A stretch of 64,000 bases of DNA from Blastomussa wellsi. Its lineage: Eukaryota; Cnidaria; Anthozoa; Scleractinia; Plerogyridae. Each line of letters opens with the position of its first letter. Within the stretch, counting starts at the first letter, position 1. The stretch lies in assembly GCA_947652115.1 (NCBI GenBank), contig OX393563.1, forward strand, positions 2,646,970 to 2,710,969, read 5' to 3'. The notes under the pieces were generated by a model that was not told the DNA's origin, searched no databases, and was given only the letters and a program-made list of their open reading frames with translations. This document shows positions 51,001 to 62,700 of this stretch, one piece after another. A program made the translations under genes and the position numbers.

Positions 51001-54000
51001 CACAATCATGTGCAAGGGCGCTACCAGAAGAATATCGGCCGAAGGTCTTCACACTAAGGACCGAACGCAGCGAGGTCCGTACAGAAACGGCCGAAGGCCC
51101 ATATTCTCCCAGTGCGGTTTAGCGCACGACCGATTTTTTTGATAAAACCGAACACGGAAAGAATTTTTGATGGAGCACCCACTTGCAACAGGGTTTCTCA
51201 TGTTAGTCATTTCTTTTTTTCTTTTTTTAAAGCATTTAACATGATTTTCAGTCTGTAAGGCGCAGTCTCAAAATTTGCTTACATTTTTGTCTGAATTTGT
51301 CGTCGGTGACAGCATACAAGATTTATGTTGGGTCCGTCATTACGGTCTTTTCGTTTAGGAGTGCTCGATGAGCTAAAACGTCGATTTGGAATACGCTCGC
51401 TCGTCTACTCATTATTATTGCTTTGCGAGGATATCTGGCGTTTAGATAAAAAGGTAAGTTTTTCCAGTAATTTTCATTTTGGATAATAAACATTCCTTTG
51501 TGTGAGACTCACATAAACACTATGGGCAGAGACTGCGCAGTGTGGACTGGAATCGGGACAAAAATATTGGTTTTGGTTGTTTGCCCTCCGACTACCTCAG
51601 TCGTGTCATAAATTACTGTTTTTCCCTTGGAGGTCGATCTCGGAGACAAGTTTAAACATCGTAAGAAGCCCATCGAGCGTATTCACTCAATTCTGTGAGG
51701 GAAACGTTACACAAATATCACGACTATGACGTCAAGGGAAAAGCTTCCATGCCTGTTTGCTACGAGTCGGGAAAAATGCAGACTGCAGACTGCAAACTGT
51801 AGAACACAGACTGTCTGCAAAATGCAGTCTGTGTTTCCTCCTGACCGGTTGACGACGCGACTTGTACCTGTACATAGGGGTGGAGGTGCGTTCCATAAGC
51901 CATTGTTGCATCTAATGGTTGATGATCCTTCAAGTTTGAAGCCAGCGTCACACGAAAACGTCACTTGATCTCCATGTCGGCTTCGAGTCTTAGAATCAAG
52001 AAGCTGGCCATGTGAAGGAATAATTAGGCTCGGGCACGACGCTTGAATGGGAGCAATAAAAGAAACAACATTATGACCTGAACAGCTTATTGTGTACGCA
52101 GAATAGAAGCGTAAAACAACAATAAAGAAGGTTTTAATTTAAAAGTGACTTATCTTCCATTAACGCAAACTGAAAGTTGCTATTTTTCAAATTTATTACA
52201 AAAGTGTTTTCTTAACGCCAGCCATCAAAGAACCGGGCATAACCTCTTCGGCACTCATCTTGAATCGACGCACAAGCTATCTAGCTAGGGTCTGATAAAA
52301 ACGCCACCTCCTAAAGGACAAACCGCATTCTCTTTTAAATACCATTTTATCTCAGGTGCCATCTTGAAATACCTGTATCTGATATCGACCGTTCGTTTAG
52401 GCCTCAAAACGTACCTTTACACTCTGGTATATCGTCGTTCCATTTTCCCGCCACGCAACGTAGAACCTGTGATCCAATCAACATGAAGCCTGGCTGACAT
52501 CTGAAAGCCACACTCTGACCATCGAGAAAGTTGTTACCGATTCTGTTTCCATTCACAGGGTCCCCAGGATCACGACAAACAGCTGAAAATAAACTGGCGT
52601 TGTTAAGAAAGAAAATATTTCGAATATACTGTTATGTCGCATAGTCATGGAGATTTTTTATTTATTTATTTATTTTTTAAGTATGAATCTATAACAATGT
52701 ACATGAATATCCTATACTTTTATCGCACTGTCTCTGGCCGCGGTTATGTAGGCGCCTATGGCCCCGTGAAAACTAGTCTGTATCTTAACAAAACTCTTCG
52801 GGTCCGCACCATTGTTTTGACGAGTCCGGGCCAAATTTTGCTGACGTGTAAACGGCCTTCAAGACTCTGAACTGGGGATCACTGGAGCAAGCGAAGAGAC
52901 GCACCAGTTTTGATAGGCCAGAAAGCTTGGTTCAATAACAAAGTCGAGGATTATTTTCTGGCATATTCAAGTCTTCAGTGAAGCTAGAAATTATGAGGTA
53001 GACGTTAATCAGACCACTTTACCTTTGCACTGAGGAATAGAGGCACTCCACTTTCCATTGATGCACACTGCGGTAGGATTTCCGGTCAGATGAAATCCCG
53101 GAAGGCATGAGAAGGAGATTTTCTTGTTGTGATCAAACTCGTTGCCATGCCTGACACCGTTCTGTAGCGTGCCTGGGTCCTTACATGAAGCTAAGTTGAA
53201 ATACATATGTATTAGATATAACGTAATAGTTCTGTAGTGTATAAAAATGCTAAATACGAACGTTTTCGACTTATTCTTATCATCAGGCCGAGATTGTGCA
53301 CGGTTTTAATTTATATTATTCCAAACGAGCAAAACTGGGCAACACAGCAATTGATTATATTTCCCTCGATTATATTTCCACTGGCACCTGTAACTTTTAT
53401 TTTATACAAAAAAATTACCTTTGCAAACAGGCATAATTGAACTCCACTTTCCGTCGTGGCATGTCATTGACTGGCTTCCCACTAGGCTAAACTCTTGAAA
53501 GCACACAAATGTCACCTTGCTTCCGTGAGCAAAATTTGAACCTATTCTTCTACCGTTTTGTGGCACTCCAGGGTCAGGACATGAAGCTACAGAAAAATAC
53601 ATGAAAAAAAAAACCGAGACAGTAAAGCAACAGTTTTTGAACAACAGATAAATAATTTCACCTCGCGAAGAAAAAAGTGATTCTGAAGTTGATTTCGACC
53701 AGGAATAGTCTCTGACTAATATTTCTTGCCATAAGTAGAAGCGATCTGTGATCTGGATGGAGGAAGATTCACTGTTCATCCCTAGCGGTGGCCCATAACT
53801 TCTCGTCAATGCGAAAAATTGTGCTTGCCCTCCACCCCCCCTCCCCGTCCCAAAAAAAATGCTGTGAGGCTGCCCGCGATGGTCAAGGATTCAATTTTAT
53901 GCATCCCGGTGCGAACGCTAGCGCTGAAGTTCCACTGGTAACGAGCCACTAGTAACGAACAACGTTTGGATAGCATTTTATAAATACGCTTTAGCCGAGT

Positions 54001-57000
54001 TCCAGCTTAAGCTATTCCAACAGTGAATGTACAACTTAATCTAAACACTACTACTGGTACTACTATTTACGCGATTTCGAAAGAGAGAGGGAAAGTCTCT
54101 ATTTTCTTGGAACGATTATCAGATGAGTAATGCTCTCCTAGTCTCCTAGCTATGTTGTGACATACCTTTACAAGTTGGCTTTGTCGAATTCCACCGTCCC
54201 GCTACGCAAAAGGAAGTAGACGCTCCGACTACATTAAAGTTTTCATTACATCTGTAAGCGACCATTTGACCATCACCAAAATCATCTCCGATCCTAACTC
54301 CATTTGTTGGCTCTCCAGGGTCACTACAAACCGCTAAGGAAAAAGGAAAAAAATCGTTATGCCTTTGCCTGGATATTTCACAAAAAAACTGCAAATGCTA
54401 AAAAGTTTGGCGTTCCTGGTATTGCCATGGTCGTTCACTTGAAGACAGAGGCCAGGACCTGTCACAAGTTAGGTTTTGCTGTTCGTAGCCCCGGGTTCAA
54501 CTCCTTAATCACGCTATATCCATGGACAACTGGAAAGCCTTCCACGGATTCACGCCGGATTTGGAGTCCTATTATGTTAACATTGTTTGTTCCCGACTGC
54601 ACAGTTTCCACAACAGAACTGTGGTGCTGCATCCACCGACAATTTTACGCAGACAGTCATTTATTTACTCATGGTACGATTTCAGAGAGAAATCTGACTT
54701 TTTCAAAAATGCTTTTTAAATCAGAAAAATGACTTTGCCAATAATAGAAGCTCTTCAGTAAAATTCGGCTGTGTCATCGCAGAAACAGTTTTTTAATCAT
54801 ATTTAACGGACAATCTTTAACGGACTATCCTTATGGCATTTTTTCTTTTTTTTATTGTATTTTTGTAAGTTGGCATTAAATTGTGATAAAATAATTTAAA
54901 TATTTATTAAAATCGATTTCCTCCGATAAAGGTGTTTCCAAACAGCAAACTACTTTATGAAATAAAACTGTATGTAAATTATGAAGAGAAGGAAAAAGAG
55001 TTTGCAGATAGTCGACTGTTGCATCATGAGATCGTAAACTCAAATTTTATACCTTTACATTTGGGTATGTCGTTACTCCATTTGCCTTCATTGCAAACAA
55101 TCAACTGACTTCCAACCAACCAATATCCCGATTTACACGCGAACTGTAAGTGTTTGCCGTGTCCAAAGCTCGAACCTACTCGTTGACCATTTGGGGGAAT
55201 CCCTGGATCGTGGCACGAAGCTTCAAAGAAACAACAAAGTATTAGTAATCCACACAATTTGCCTTCGGCAATTTGCTTCGAAACCTTAAGGGCCTTCCGT
55301 TGCCAATAGGAGTTGGTGCGATAACCATATCTCACGTTTACACTTTTCGTACCTGAGTTAGGTTTTATACTAATGAAGAATGTGTTGGCTTCATTTTTCT
55401 TTAAGTTTTACCAGATTCGTTCGAAACAATTTGGATCGACTCTAAGGAAGTTTTTAACTTCTGAAACAACACATCTCAACGACAACAGTTTGTCACACTT
55501 GACACTTCTAAAACGTTCTGCACTCGTAGCATCCATGACCTTGAACTCTTCCCCTGGGTCGTGATGATACGTTCTCTCAATGTTGTTGGCGAAGTTTTGA
55601 GTGACCTGGTAATGGGAGGTCAGTGCTTTAATTTTAAATACCTTTGCACTCTGGCAGAGAGGAGCTCCATCTTCCTCCAAGACAGCGGATGGTTGGTGAA
55701 CCTATCAAGCTGTAGCTTTTATCACAGGTAAATTCCACTGAGACACCATCGATAAAAGTGTCTCCCATTCTTCGCCCATTCGTTGGAACTCCAGGATCCT
55801 CGCATGTTGCTATAGGTTTGGTCAAAAATGCCAAAAGGATTACATTTATTTAGGAAACTGGAACGCAGTAAATCAATCAATGACAGCTACCGTTTTAAAT
55901 ACAATTGTGCCTTGAACACTTTTGTGATAATCGTAATAAATAATCAACAAATTGAGAAACACGATTATGCCTTCTGGGATACTTCATAAGACCATTGACA
56001 ATGCAAGCCCCCATTAGAAATTTACGATATTGTGCTGAGTATGGCATTGTTGGTATTTGAAATTTCAAACCAAAGTGACGACTGTTAAAGGGATATACAT
56101 GAATAGAAACTAACCTTTGCACCTGGGAAGTGCGTGAGTCCAAGTCCCTTTATGACAGATAGAAGTTGCGCTGCCAACAAGCACAAAACCGTTCAAACAA
56201 GCAAACGTTATCTGCTTTCCATGCCCGAAATTGTTTCCTCTTCGCACTCCGTTCGAGGGACGTCCGGGATTCTTACAATCAGCTGAGTAATTTTAAAATA
56301 TTCAAGACACAAGAAGTTATCATTACATTATTAATCACAAGAATTTGCTGTGTTTTATGTGTTCTGTACATTATGTTTACTGCAACCAGTTTATACAACG
56401 TTTCTATAATCCGTTTTGATACAGTAAAACATTTAGTTCAGGATCAGACATAATTTTCATATTCCCGTACAAAATCCGTTTGTAGCTGTATGGCTTGGGG
56501 CTTGAATGGATGTATGGATGGATGGATGGATGGATGGAAATTGCTTATATTTACACCTGCACGGCTCTTTACATTAAGCTAAATGCCAAATGTGTGCGGA
56601 ATAGTACAGCCCTGGAATCAATGCAAATATAGAGGCCTTACAATCAAATTAAAAGTTGTAACCGAGCAAGGTCTTTGGAACGCACATCGTCCTCTTGTTC
56701 TGTAAAAAGTCATTAAACATTAAGGCACCCGTAAGAAGTTTCTAGAATGAATCAAGACATTTTATTTATATTTAGCCCCGTCTGTTGTTTTCGAACATAA
56801 GGTAAGCTTTGCTGTTCGAAATTAAGAAGGTATCCAAAAATAGTCCGAAATCTTGCGACTTTCAAGCTTTTCAAACTATGTATGTACAGATAACGAGATA
56901 CCTGGTGCAGAACACCCGTGTAACTCTAATCTGAGACATGATGGAACGGGTTTAGTAGGATCCAGCATCATCGAAAATGGTTCCTTTGGATAGATTCGGA

Positions 57001-58728
57001 TCAATTCCGTTCTGATGGCAGGATCTAGTTCGTTTGTCTTCAAGGCACCGCTGTTTCCGTTACCATTAAGCTCCTGCGAATACAATTGACGATGATTAAA
57101 AATTTTAATGCAATTAATAAAACAACAAAGAGAACTACATCATTTTAAACTTTATGACATTGTCCGTAGAGAACGCAGTGGCAGGAAATATACAACCGCA
57201 CAAAAACAATCCAAAAAAGACCTCACTTGTTCAATCACTATGGAAATTGAGCTTGATCATTATAATTAGACTCTTGTTTTGATTCTTTGGTAACTGAACA
57301 ATTTCCTTCACTTATATAGATAATATGAAACAAATATTACATATTTTTATTTTAAAAAATGTACAACCAGAAGTCCTCTTCCACTCATTTACAGAATATT
57401 AAAAACAATGTACCTCCTTGTAGGATTTCCAGTTTCCTTTCTCAAAGTACTTGACTTGGTATTTTCTTGACCAACTGACATCTGAAGAACTCCCCTGAGT
57501 TGTTATCGCCTTTATTAATTTTGGCTCATCCAACTGGATTTGTATGTATGGCGATTTATCTTCCGGTGCCGAGCACCAGGCTTTGCGGCCGTCTATTCGT
57601 GCAAAGGCAGGGGAGTGTTCGGTGCTTTTAGCTGACGATGCCTTGATGCTATCGTCCGGGATTCTTTTGCTTTCCATTCCAAGTTTGCTGTCACAATTCT
57701 CTGCAAAAAAAAATATGTTTTCTTGATAATAAAGTTGAGCCCCTAGAAGCCATCCATTATAAAGCGCTATCTACCTAGTGGCCACTTTCCATTTCTCCGA
57801 GCTGAGAGGGTTTTTTTCTGCAACGTTTTCATTCAATTTATTTGTGCCAATTAGAAGATGAAATTCAAGTTTTATTTTCTGTTGGTAGTTGTTCTTGGGT
57901 TGGGTGTATACGTAGTCTCCTCTTTCGTATTTTTTATTGCAAAAATGATAGATCTACCGTTAAATTTATCATGAAATCTGCTGAAGGAAAAAGAATATAG
58001 TTGTGCACGTAACAGGAAGAGTAACATATACACGATGACTCGATTTCATACAGGAGTTAAAATGACGTCATCGCTATTTGGTGGGATAAAACCGAAGTAT
58101 TTTGGCACGTTTTTCTATCACTTCCTCTGCTCAAGGAAGTCAAAACAATCAATCACCAGCTTCATCCTTGCTATATCTCATGTAGCATGCATTTCTTTTT
58201 ATCGGGTTTTTATCTATTCCTTAGATTTCCTTTGTGCACTGAATCATAAGGCACATGCATCTTTTCACATCTTCAGTGATCGGTCTTTAAGAAAGTTCAA
58301 AATCAAGAGATAAATCATTGAATCCCTGACTGATAAATAATTATTAAGGCAAACAATCTTGGATGTGTTCATTCCTCCACAATATTTTATTTTCATGTCC
58401 TAGATTGACTGGCTGTAAACTGTTAAGTGCTTTCAATGCCATAGACGGAGCCTCCGTACAGGGACACGTGTTATTTTACTTCGAGAGCAGCAATATGAAT
58501 AAGTCAAATATATAGGTTTCCGAATATCTCTGCCTACAGCTCTGTAAGATTGTATATTACGACTTTGGTTTTACACGATATGAGAGAGCCTTGGAAATCT
58601 TAGCGTGTTTATTTTATGAGCAAAGACTTTGAGGCTTATACGCAATCATCAACAATCTCACCTTCTTGAGCCCATGTTGAGTGATAGAATATCACTGTCC
58701 ACAGTACTACTCGGTAGATTGTTTCCAT
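38731..58728 (-). CDS. Secreted F5/8C - 8 CCP - EGF_CA - 13 CCP mosaic protein, complete 25-exon gene
   Basis: Exons 5' to 3': 58662-58728 (signal peptide, METIYRVVLWTVIFYHSTWA), 57414-57700 and 56902-57073 (F5/8C), CCP1-8 at 56115-56282, 55642-55809, 55053-55220, 54166-54333, 53419-53586, 53023-53190, 52415-52582, 51868-52041, EGF at 50011-50133, CCP9-21 at 49569-49736, 49285-49452, 49028-49195, 48727-48894, 48431-48598, 47639-47809, 44746-44913, 44128-44295, 43359-43565, 42487-42660, 40526-40702, 39440-39616, 38731-38915. The total is 4266 nt, about 1421 residues, TAG at 38731-38733. Each CCP exon has four cysteines and the W near the end, and all borders are phase 1. No transmembrane segment follows the last CCP. 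Such proteins act outside the cell in adhesion, recognition or complement control. No named orthologue is recognised. SVEP1 and factor H share modules but not this order. Confidence 0.85.
39895..40012 (-). mobile_element. tRNA-derived SINE fragment
   Basis: Read on the minus strand it starts CAAATGGTTAGTGCGCTGGA, a tRNA-like D-arm and A-box region, goes on with CTCCGAATGGAGTGGTCTGG, and reaches CTCTGTCCACCCAGGTGTAT and AAATGGGCACCGG. This is the 5' half of the SINE type whose 3' half is seen at 31258-31390. Confidence 0.55.
40209..40416. mobile_element. MITE family M1, copy 3
   Basis: It begins TTAAAGGAGCTACT and ends GACGTAGCTCCTTTAA, so the ends are inverted repeats with TTAA at the outer edge. 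The core is in the reverse orientation relative to copy 1. It lies in the CCP gene intron between the exons for CCP19 and CCP20. Confidence 0.75.
40954..42020. mobile_element. DNA transposon with 29 bp TIRs, about 1.07 kb
   Basis: GGCCTAGGGCAAACGTCGAA at the left end is mirrored by TTCGACGTTTGCCCTAGGCC at the right, and the match goes on through TCTTAGTCG with few changes. Frames of 114-123 codons inside (41109-41453 plus, 41401-41772 minus) show no domain I can name. It sits in the intron between CCP18 and CCP19. Confidence 0.7.
43850..43937 (+). repeat. Possible retroelement 3' end with GTT tail
   Basis: An AT-rich stretch ends ACATAAATAAAGTCATT and then GTTGTTGTTGTTG. An AATAAA followed at once by a simple triplet tail is typical of a SINE or LINE 3' end, but no body is recognised. 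Confidence 0.35.
45018..45210. mobile_element. Palindromic element P1, shorter copy with 15 bp target duplication
   Basis: The same left 54 bp and the same outer palindrome arms as 13642-13895, but the middle is lost: the arms meet at AATTCGCTCCGACGAAG. The flanks repeat ATTGAACGTATGAAT at 45003-45017 and 45211-45225. It lies in the intron between CCP14 and CCP15. Confidence 0.78.
45275..45488. mobile_element. MITE with TTATCAATAAAGGGCAAAATT ends
   Basis: TTATCAATAAAGGGCAAAAT at the left is an exact inverted match to the right end before ACAAG. Inside, GAGGGCATTTTT is repeated. Part of it recurs at about 45588-45640, so a second worn copy is next door. Confidence 0.68.
45491..45573. repeat. 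Palindromic element, AAGTAATCCCATGAGACCTC arms
   Basis: The arms AAGTAATCCCATGAGACCTC (going on through GTACTATT) and the inverted copy ending CATGTGATTACCT differ at one or two bases. It abuts the MITE at 45275-45488, so the intron between CCP14 and CCP15 is a nest of insertions that runs on to about 46520. Confidence 0.6.
46818..47062. mobile_element. MITE family M1, copy 4
   Basis: It runs from AGGAGTACGTCACGGTTTGT to TTTGCTCCTTTAA. The core, CATTTGTAATCCATCTCAAT, matches copy 3 in the same orientation. It lies in the transposon-rich intron between CCP14 and CCP15. Confidence 0.75.
47639..49736 (-). other. CCP domains 9-14: an A-B pair repeated three times
   Basis: CCP9 (49569-49736), CCP11 (49028-49195) and CCP13 (48431-48598) share IPQNGAR.GDNFEHGKTVSF and CNNGYTLIG. 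CCP10 (49285-49452), CCP12 (48727-48894) and CCP14 (47639-47809) share NDFRHGMKVTFACQA.FKLTG and CLDGVWSHKVPVC. The alternating order shows that a two-exon unit was duplicated in tandem. Introns match as well: the sequence after the CCP11 and CCP13 acceptors is nearly the same. Confidence 0.88.
50011..50133 (-). other. Calcium-binding EGF-like domain exon
   Basis: The 123 nt phase 1-1 exon begins DIDECLERLSECD, the calcium-binding EGF opening. It has the conserved Asn/aromatic stretch NTVGSFTCTC and a final cysteine in GDGKNC, six cysteines in all. It sits alone between CCP8 and CCP9 and could act as a rigid calcium-dependent joint between the two CCP arms. Confidence 0.88.
50323..50565. mobile_element. 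MITE family M1, copy 5
   Basis: It starts TTAAAGGAGCTAGGTCACGA and ends CCCTGACGTAGCTCCTTTA. It is among the fullest copies at about 243 bp and shows both ends of the family. It lies between the EGF exon and CCP8. Confidence 0.78.
51868..56282 (-). other. CCP (sushi) domains 1-8, one exon each
   Basis: There are eight exons, seven of exactly 168 nt and one of 174 nt (CCP8). Typical modules read DPGVPTNGRRMGDTF, then F.C, then a Y.L.GS strand, then GRWSSSLPECKG. Each begins with a split alanine or similar codon just before the first cysteine and ends CKG with a GT donor. CCP8 (51868-52041) differs in starting CPSLIIPSHGQ. The shared length and phase show that the run grew by exon duplication. 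Confidence 0.9.
56508..56538. repeat. GGAT microsatellite
   Basis: About seven GGAT units, in the intron between the F5/8C domain and CCP1. Confidence 0.85.
56902..57700 (-). other. F5/8 type C (discoidin) domain, two exons
   Basis: Exon 57414-57700 encodes the first two thirds and 56902-57073 the rest. Visible family marks are the opening cysteine in ENCDSKLGM, a WCSAPED turn, the YIQIQLDEP strand, ITTQGSSSD, the YQVKYF strand, IRIYP and the closing CLRLELHGC. These are the usual positions of discoidin-fold strands that bind glycans or phospholipid heads. The domain sits right after the signal peptide and would be the N-terminal binding head of the protein. Confidence 0.9.
57701..58661 (-). 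other. First intron of the 25-exon CCP gene
   Basis: No repeat, exon or conserved element is seen in this 961 bp between the signal peptide exon and the F5/8C exon. Confidence 0.5.
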
Positions 58729-59776
58729 ATTGGCTTCCTTCAGCGAAAACGACGGAGTAAATATCAGTCGCTATCTCGCAGCGTTCTCAGATCGCATCTC
58801 TTTGCTTCAGTCGCTCAGGATGCCTGTTTTGACGTCTCAGTCCTATCATTGTATCGCGTTTCAATGTAAGTGATGATTGACGACTCTTGTGGTTAGGTCA
58901 CATCCGTTTGTTGGGGGATGCATACAGTATTCCTGAGGTGGGAACAAAATGTGTCCCTTATGCTTTAACCAAGGGACTTTAACTATATCTTGAAATTTAT
59001 GTCAAATGACAAGTAAGAGGTTTTGTAAGGGAAAATTCAAAGTTCTGTTGAAAGATGAGAAGAGTAACCATTGTTTTCACTCGGAACATCGGATTCATTG
59101 ATCAGATCCCGTATGTTTATTTTTTAAGTCTTTCGGCAAACAAAAGTTATTTCCCTTTCGAGATAACGGGTGGTGGGTAGCGGATGCCGGTGGATCCGTC
59201 AGTACAAAACAGGCGTCACCCCTTGGTTGTGCGCGATGACCTTTGTGTCATGGGATTGTTATGGATAGTGCGCAGTTCGCGTGGCGTTTAGTCTGAAGTG
59301 TCAGCCGTTCTTTCGCCCTAACGTCTGATACTTCAGACTACGTGGCGTTTTGTGATTGATGCGAACGGGAAGGATCACTTACCGCTTTGGCCGACCGGCC
59401 CCTGGGGAGAAGGCAGATCTCTGCAAATGGACCATCTGTTATTTCTGACTCTACTTCTGTTATTGTGTGAAACTATAATATTGTGCCTTCTCGGTCAAAA
59501 ACATCTGCAAGTTCTAAAACCAAATATAGCCCTTTCTCAGATTTGGCAAGAGTTCAAGCCGCGACGCGGTTTTTAAAGAAGAAAACGTCATGTCCTGTTT
59601 GACTTTTACCCTCTGCGAGGTTTGCATTACAGATATCAGTAGCACGCATACTCGTCTTTGCGTATTCCTTTTAAAAATCAAGCCGCTGAAATTTGGACCT
59701 CTTGATGGTTCGCACCATCTGCTTGCCAACTGAAACGCCGAAAAGTACGTTCGTTGAGTTTGGCTTCCGCACAAAA
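58729..59776. promoter_or_regulatory. Shared upstream region of the two CCP genes
   Basis: There are 1048 bp between the divergent start codons at 58728 and 59777. Apart from a hairpin at 59289-59340 I see no repeat and no coding exon. The arrangement would allow joint regulation, but nothing in the sequence proves it. Confidence 0.45.
59289..59340. repeat. Hairpin in the CCP gene pair's shared upstream region
   Basis: TAGTCTGAAGTGTCAG pairs with CTGATACTTCAGACTA around a 20 nt loop. CGTGGCGTTT stands on the outer left and CGTGGCGTTTTG follows on the right as a direct repeat of 10 bp, which could be a target duplication. Confidence 0.5.
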
Positions 59777-62700
59777 ATGAGGCGCGTTATTTGGCTTTCT
59801 TACTACTGGATAATTTGCATGACAGTTGGATATGGTAAAGTAACATTTTAACTCAGATTAGTCGTAGCTACAGGATGACATATTTATGAGGTTTAGTTCT
59901 GTATATATTTTGGGGAAATGTTACGATTCACTTCAGGTCATAGCTGTGAGATGAATAACAGTATGCGAAGCGGGATATCTTTTCGTCTGTGGCATTTTGT
60001 CATGACGCCAATAAATTACTGAGGTCATTGTATTTGTTAAGCTTTGTTATAACAGAGACGAAGCAAATGGCAAAACTCGGCCGGGAAATAGCCTACACTC
60101 TTTTTTATTAGAACATAAGAATATTAAGGTTGAAATTTGCGACATTTTAAGAATATAAACCAGAGGCAGAGAATGTGAAAAGAATATAATAAAATATAAT
60201 TTCGTGTGTTGAAATCTGGAAATACAATGATATGTTTTTACTTAATATAAAATTATTCCTTTCTCTAAACAGCAAAACTAGCCAACAAAACGAAAAAAAA
60301 CTTCCCAGGCTATAATTATTGTTCAATGATGTACATGCAATGTATATGTGCAGTACAAAATACGTACAATGCAAACATCGAAGACAGATAAACAAGATAG
60401 CGATTTACCTTTGCAATTGATACCCAATACGTTCTAAAACGGAAATGTCAAAAGCAATCATTTTTTTTATCACTGAATAATTTTCGCAATTTTTTTTAGT
60501 AAAGTAGTGGAAAAATTTATAAATTTCCTCAAATCTACTATTTTTTAGAACTTTCCGAAGTTTGAAAAATTGCTCCAAAATTGCCGCCAGCTTGGTTCAA
60601 GTCCGAGTAATTGGGGGTTTGGAGCTTGTATTTGCTATGACGTAGAAAGGAAAACGACAGCTTGGTCAGTCTCATTTTATACTGTTAATTGATTCGTTTT
60701 GAGAGGATCTGAGAGAAATAAAGAATGCCAAGCGACTGACAAAAGAGTACACGAGACTGAAAATCGTTAACAACATTGGAAGCAGTCGCATGCGGTTCTC
60801 CTTTTACGTCACAGCTCTACTCGCCCTAGGTCCCATGGAGATGCAGACTTGAGCCAAATATTTCTCGACTTCAACCCCACATAAAAATAGAGGAGTCACA
60901 AATCAATAAATTTTTGCGCCAATTTTCTTCACGTAGTATAAACATTTCTTCCAGCTGCAATTAAATTTGGGGATTAGGTGCACTTTAAGAGTATTACAAG
61001 AATATTTTCAGCCTAAAATCGGCAAAAAATAAGTATTAATATTCAGCATGGGCCGGAAAAACAATGTTCTTAGAAAAAAGAGTGTATTCACGGATAACTA
61101 ATTCAAAGTAAATCGATATTGTCGAACACACTCAAGTAGGACACTGTAAGAAAGACAGACATAATCTGTTGTATTACGCATCTGCCTATTCCTCTTCTTT
61201 TTGGTATGACTGCTCGATTTTCGTCTTAAAGATTATTGTACCCCTGGGTGCCAGGGGCTTTTCATGCGCGGTTTCCGGTTAGCGAAATCCTTAATCGAAG
61301 GTTTGCCAAAGAACTGTGACTTTCTTTTAAAGGTTCAACATGTGACCCACCTACTTCTCCTTATGGTTCGGTCATTATTTACCCGCAACAACAAGGAAAA
61401 TACGAGAGTGGCGGCGTGGTCGTATTTGGCTGTAAACAAGGTTTTTATTTGGTTGGAAAGCCCCTAATAACATGCACAGGAAATACTTGGACACAAACTC
61501 AGTTCACTTGTGTGGGTATGATCAATTTCAGTATCATGTTCTTCCTTGCTCTATGCTAAGTATTCTTATTGAAATGTCATTGCATTATCCTGCTACTATG
61601 GTTTTGCTTTATTCGTTTCAGGATTTTGTCCAGATCTGCGTCATATTCCGAATGGCCAAGTTGTTCATGTTCATCCTAACGTCGGCCAAGCTGCCGTGGA
61701 ATTTCGCTGTAATGGAAACTTTCATATTATCGGCTCGCCAAGGCTGGAATGCATTGATGGACGATGGAACGGAACGTTGCCATTTTGTGAGAGTAAGTTA
61801 TCAAAACTCTGACTATAAGCCCGTATTTTAATTTAGTAAAGCTGTCTAGGTCAATTAGTGTGTCGCACCCGCATAAACCACAGGTTTACTTTGTTATTCC
61901 CTCTATGAGACACGCCTAGGGAATTATGGTAGTTGAATACATTCAACTAGGAACATAGGTAGTTAGTTGATTACGATAAATAAGCTGATGGAAATACCGT
62001 GTATAAATAAAGTTATCTTATCTAATCTAATCTAATCTTTTCTCCAGAGTTTTGCTATCAGATTTAATATTCAGACCCTTTTTGTTGTTCTCTTATAAAC
62101 TAATTCATTTGAAGATCAGAAAATGGCCACTTCTGGGATAGACGCATCTTATGTTGAATACAACTACCAAGATGCACTGCAGGCATGTTACAAAGTGGGA
62201 AATGGGCATTGTTCCCCCCTCCCCTCCCTCCCGCTCCCGCCAGGGATACGGCCCTCGCTCTTGGTTCCGAAGCCTCATTTTCCTCATTCATTCAGAGAGG
62301 GTTAATCCAGTTTTCGTCTCTGTCCCAAACGATAAAACAAACCACTTCAAGCAGGTGTAACCACCCCGGTGGCTTTTCAAGGGCCATTATATAAAAAAAG
62401 AAAAAAAAAATACAGAGTACATGGAGGATTAGACCATTCGTACAACCCACTGCATATTTAGGCTAGATTTCCGCCACTCTCTCGAGTCCGGTCTTTGTTT
62501 CGGAGGAGCGCGGGCTCCGGTTCCCGAACAGCGGCTGGTAATCGAGCCTACTGCATACTTTGTCGCTAGTTTTTAGCCAAATTAGTATAAATTTGAACTT
62601 TGTAATTTTTCCTTGGTGCAAAGGGTTTCAGTGAGTACTGTAATTTGTGTGAAGTGCACTAAAAAGTTAGACTATTACCAAATGTCTCTTTTATTTTGTT

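Noticed and set aside
60405..60430. Possible CCP exon end with donor on the minus strand
   Set aside because: Only about eight codons look right and no upstream cysteine pattern is present.
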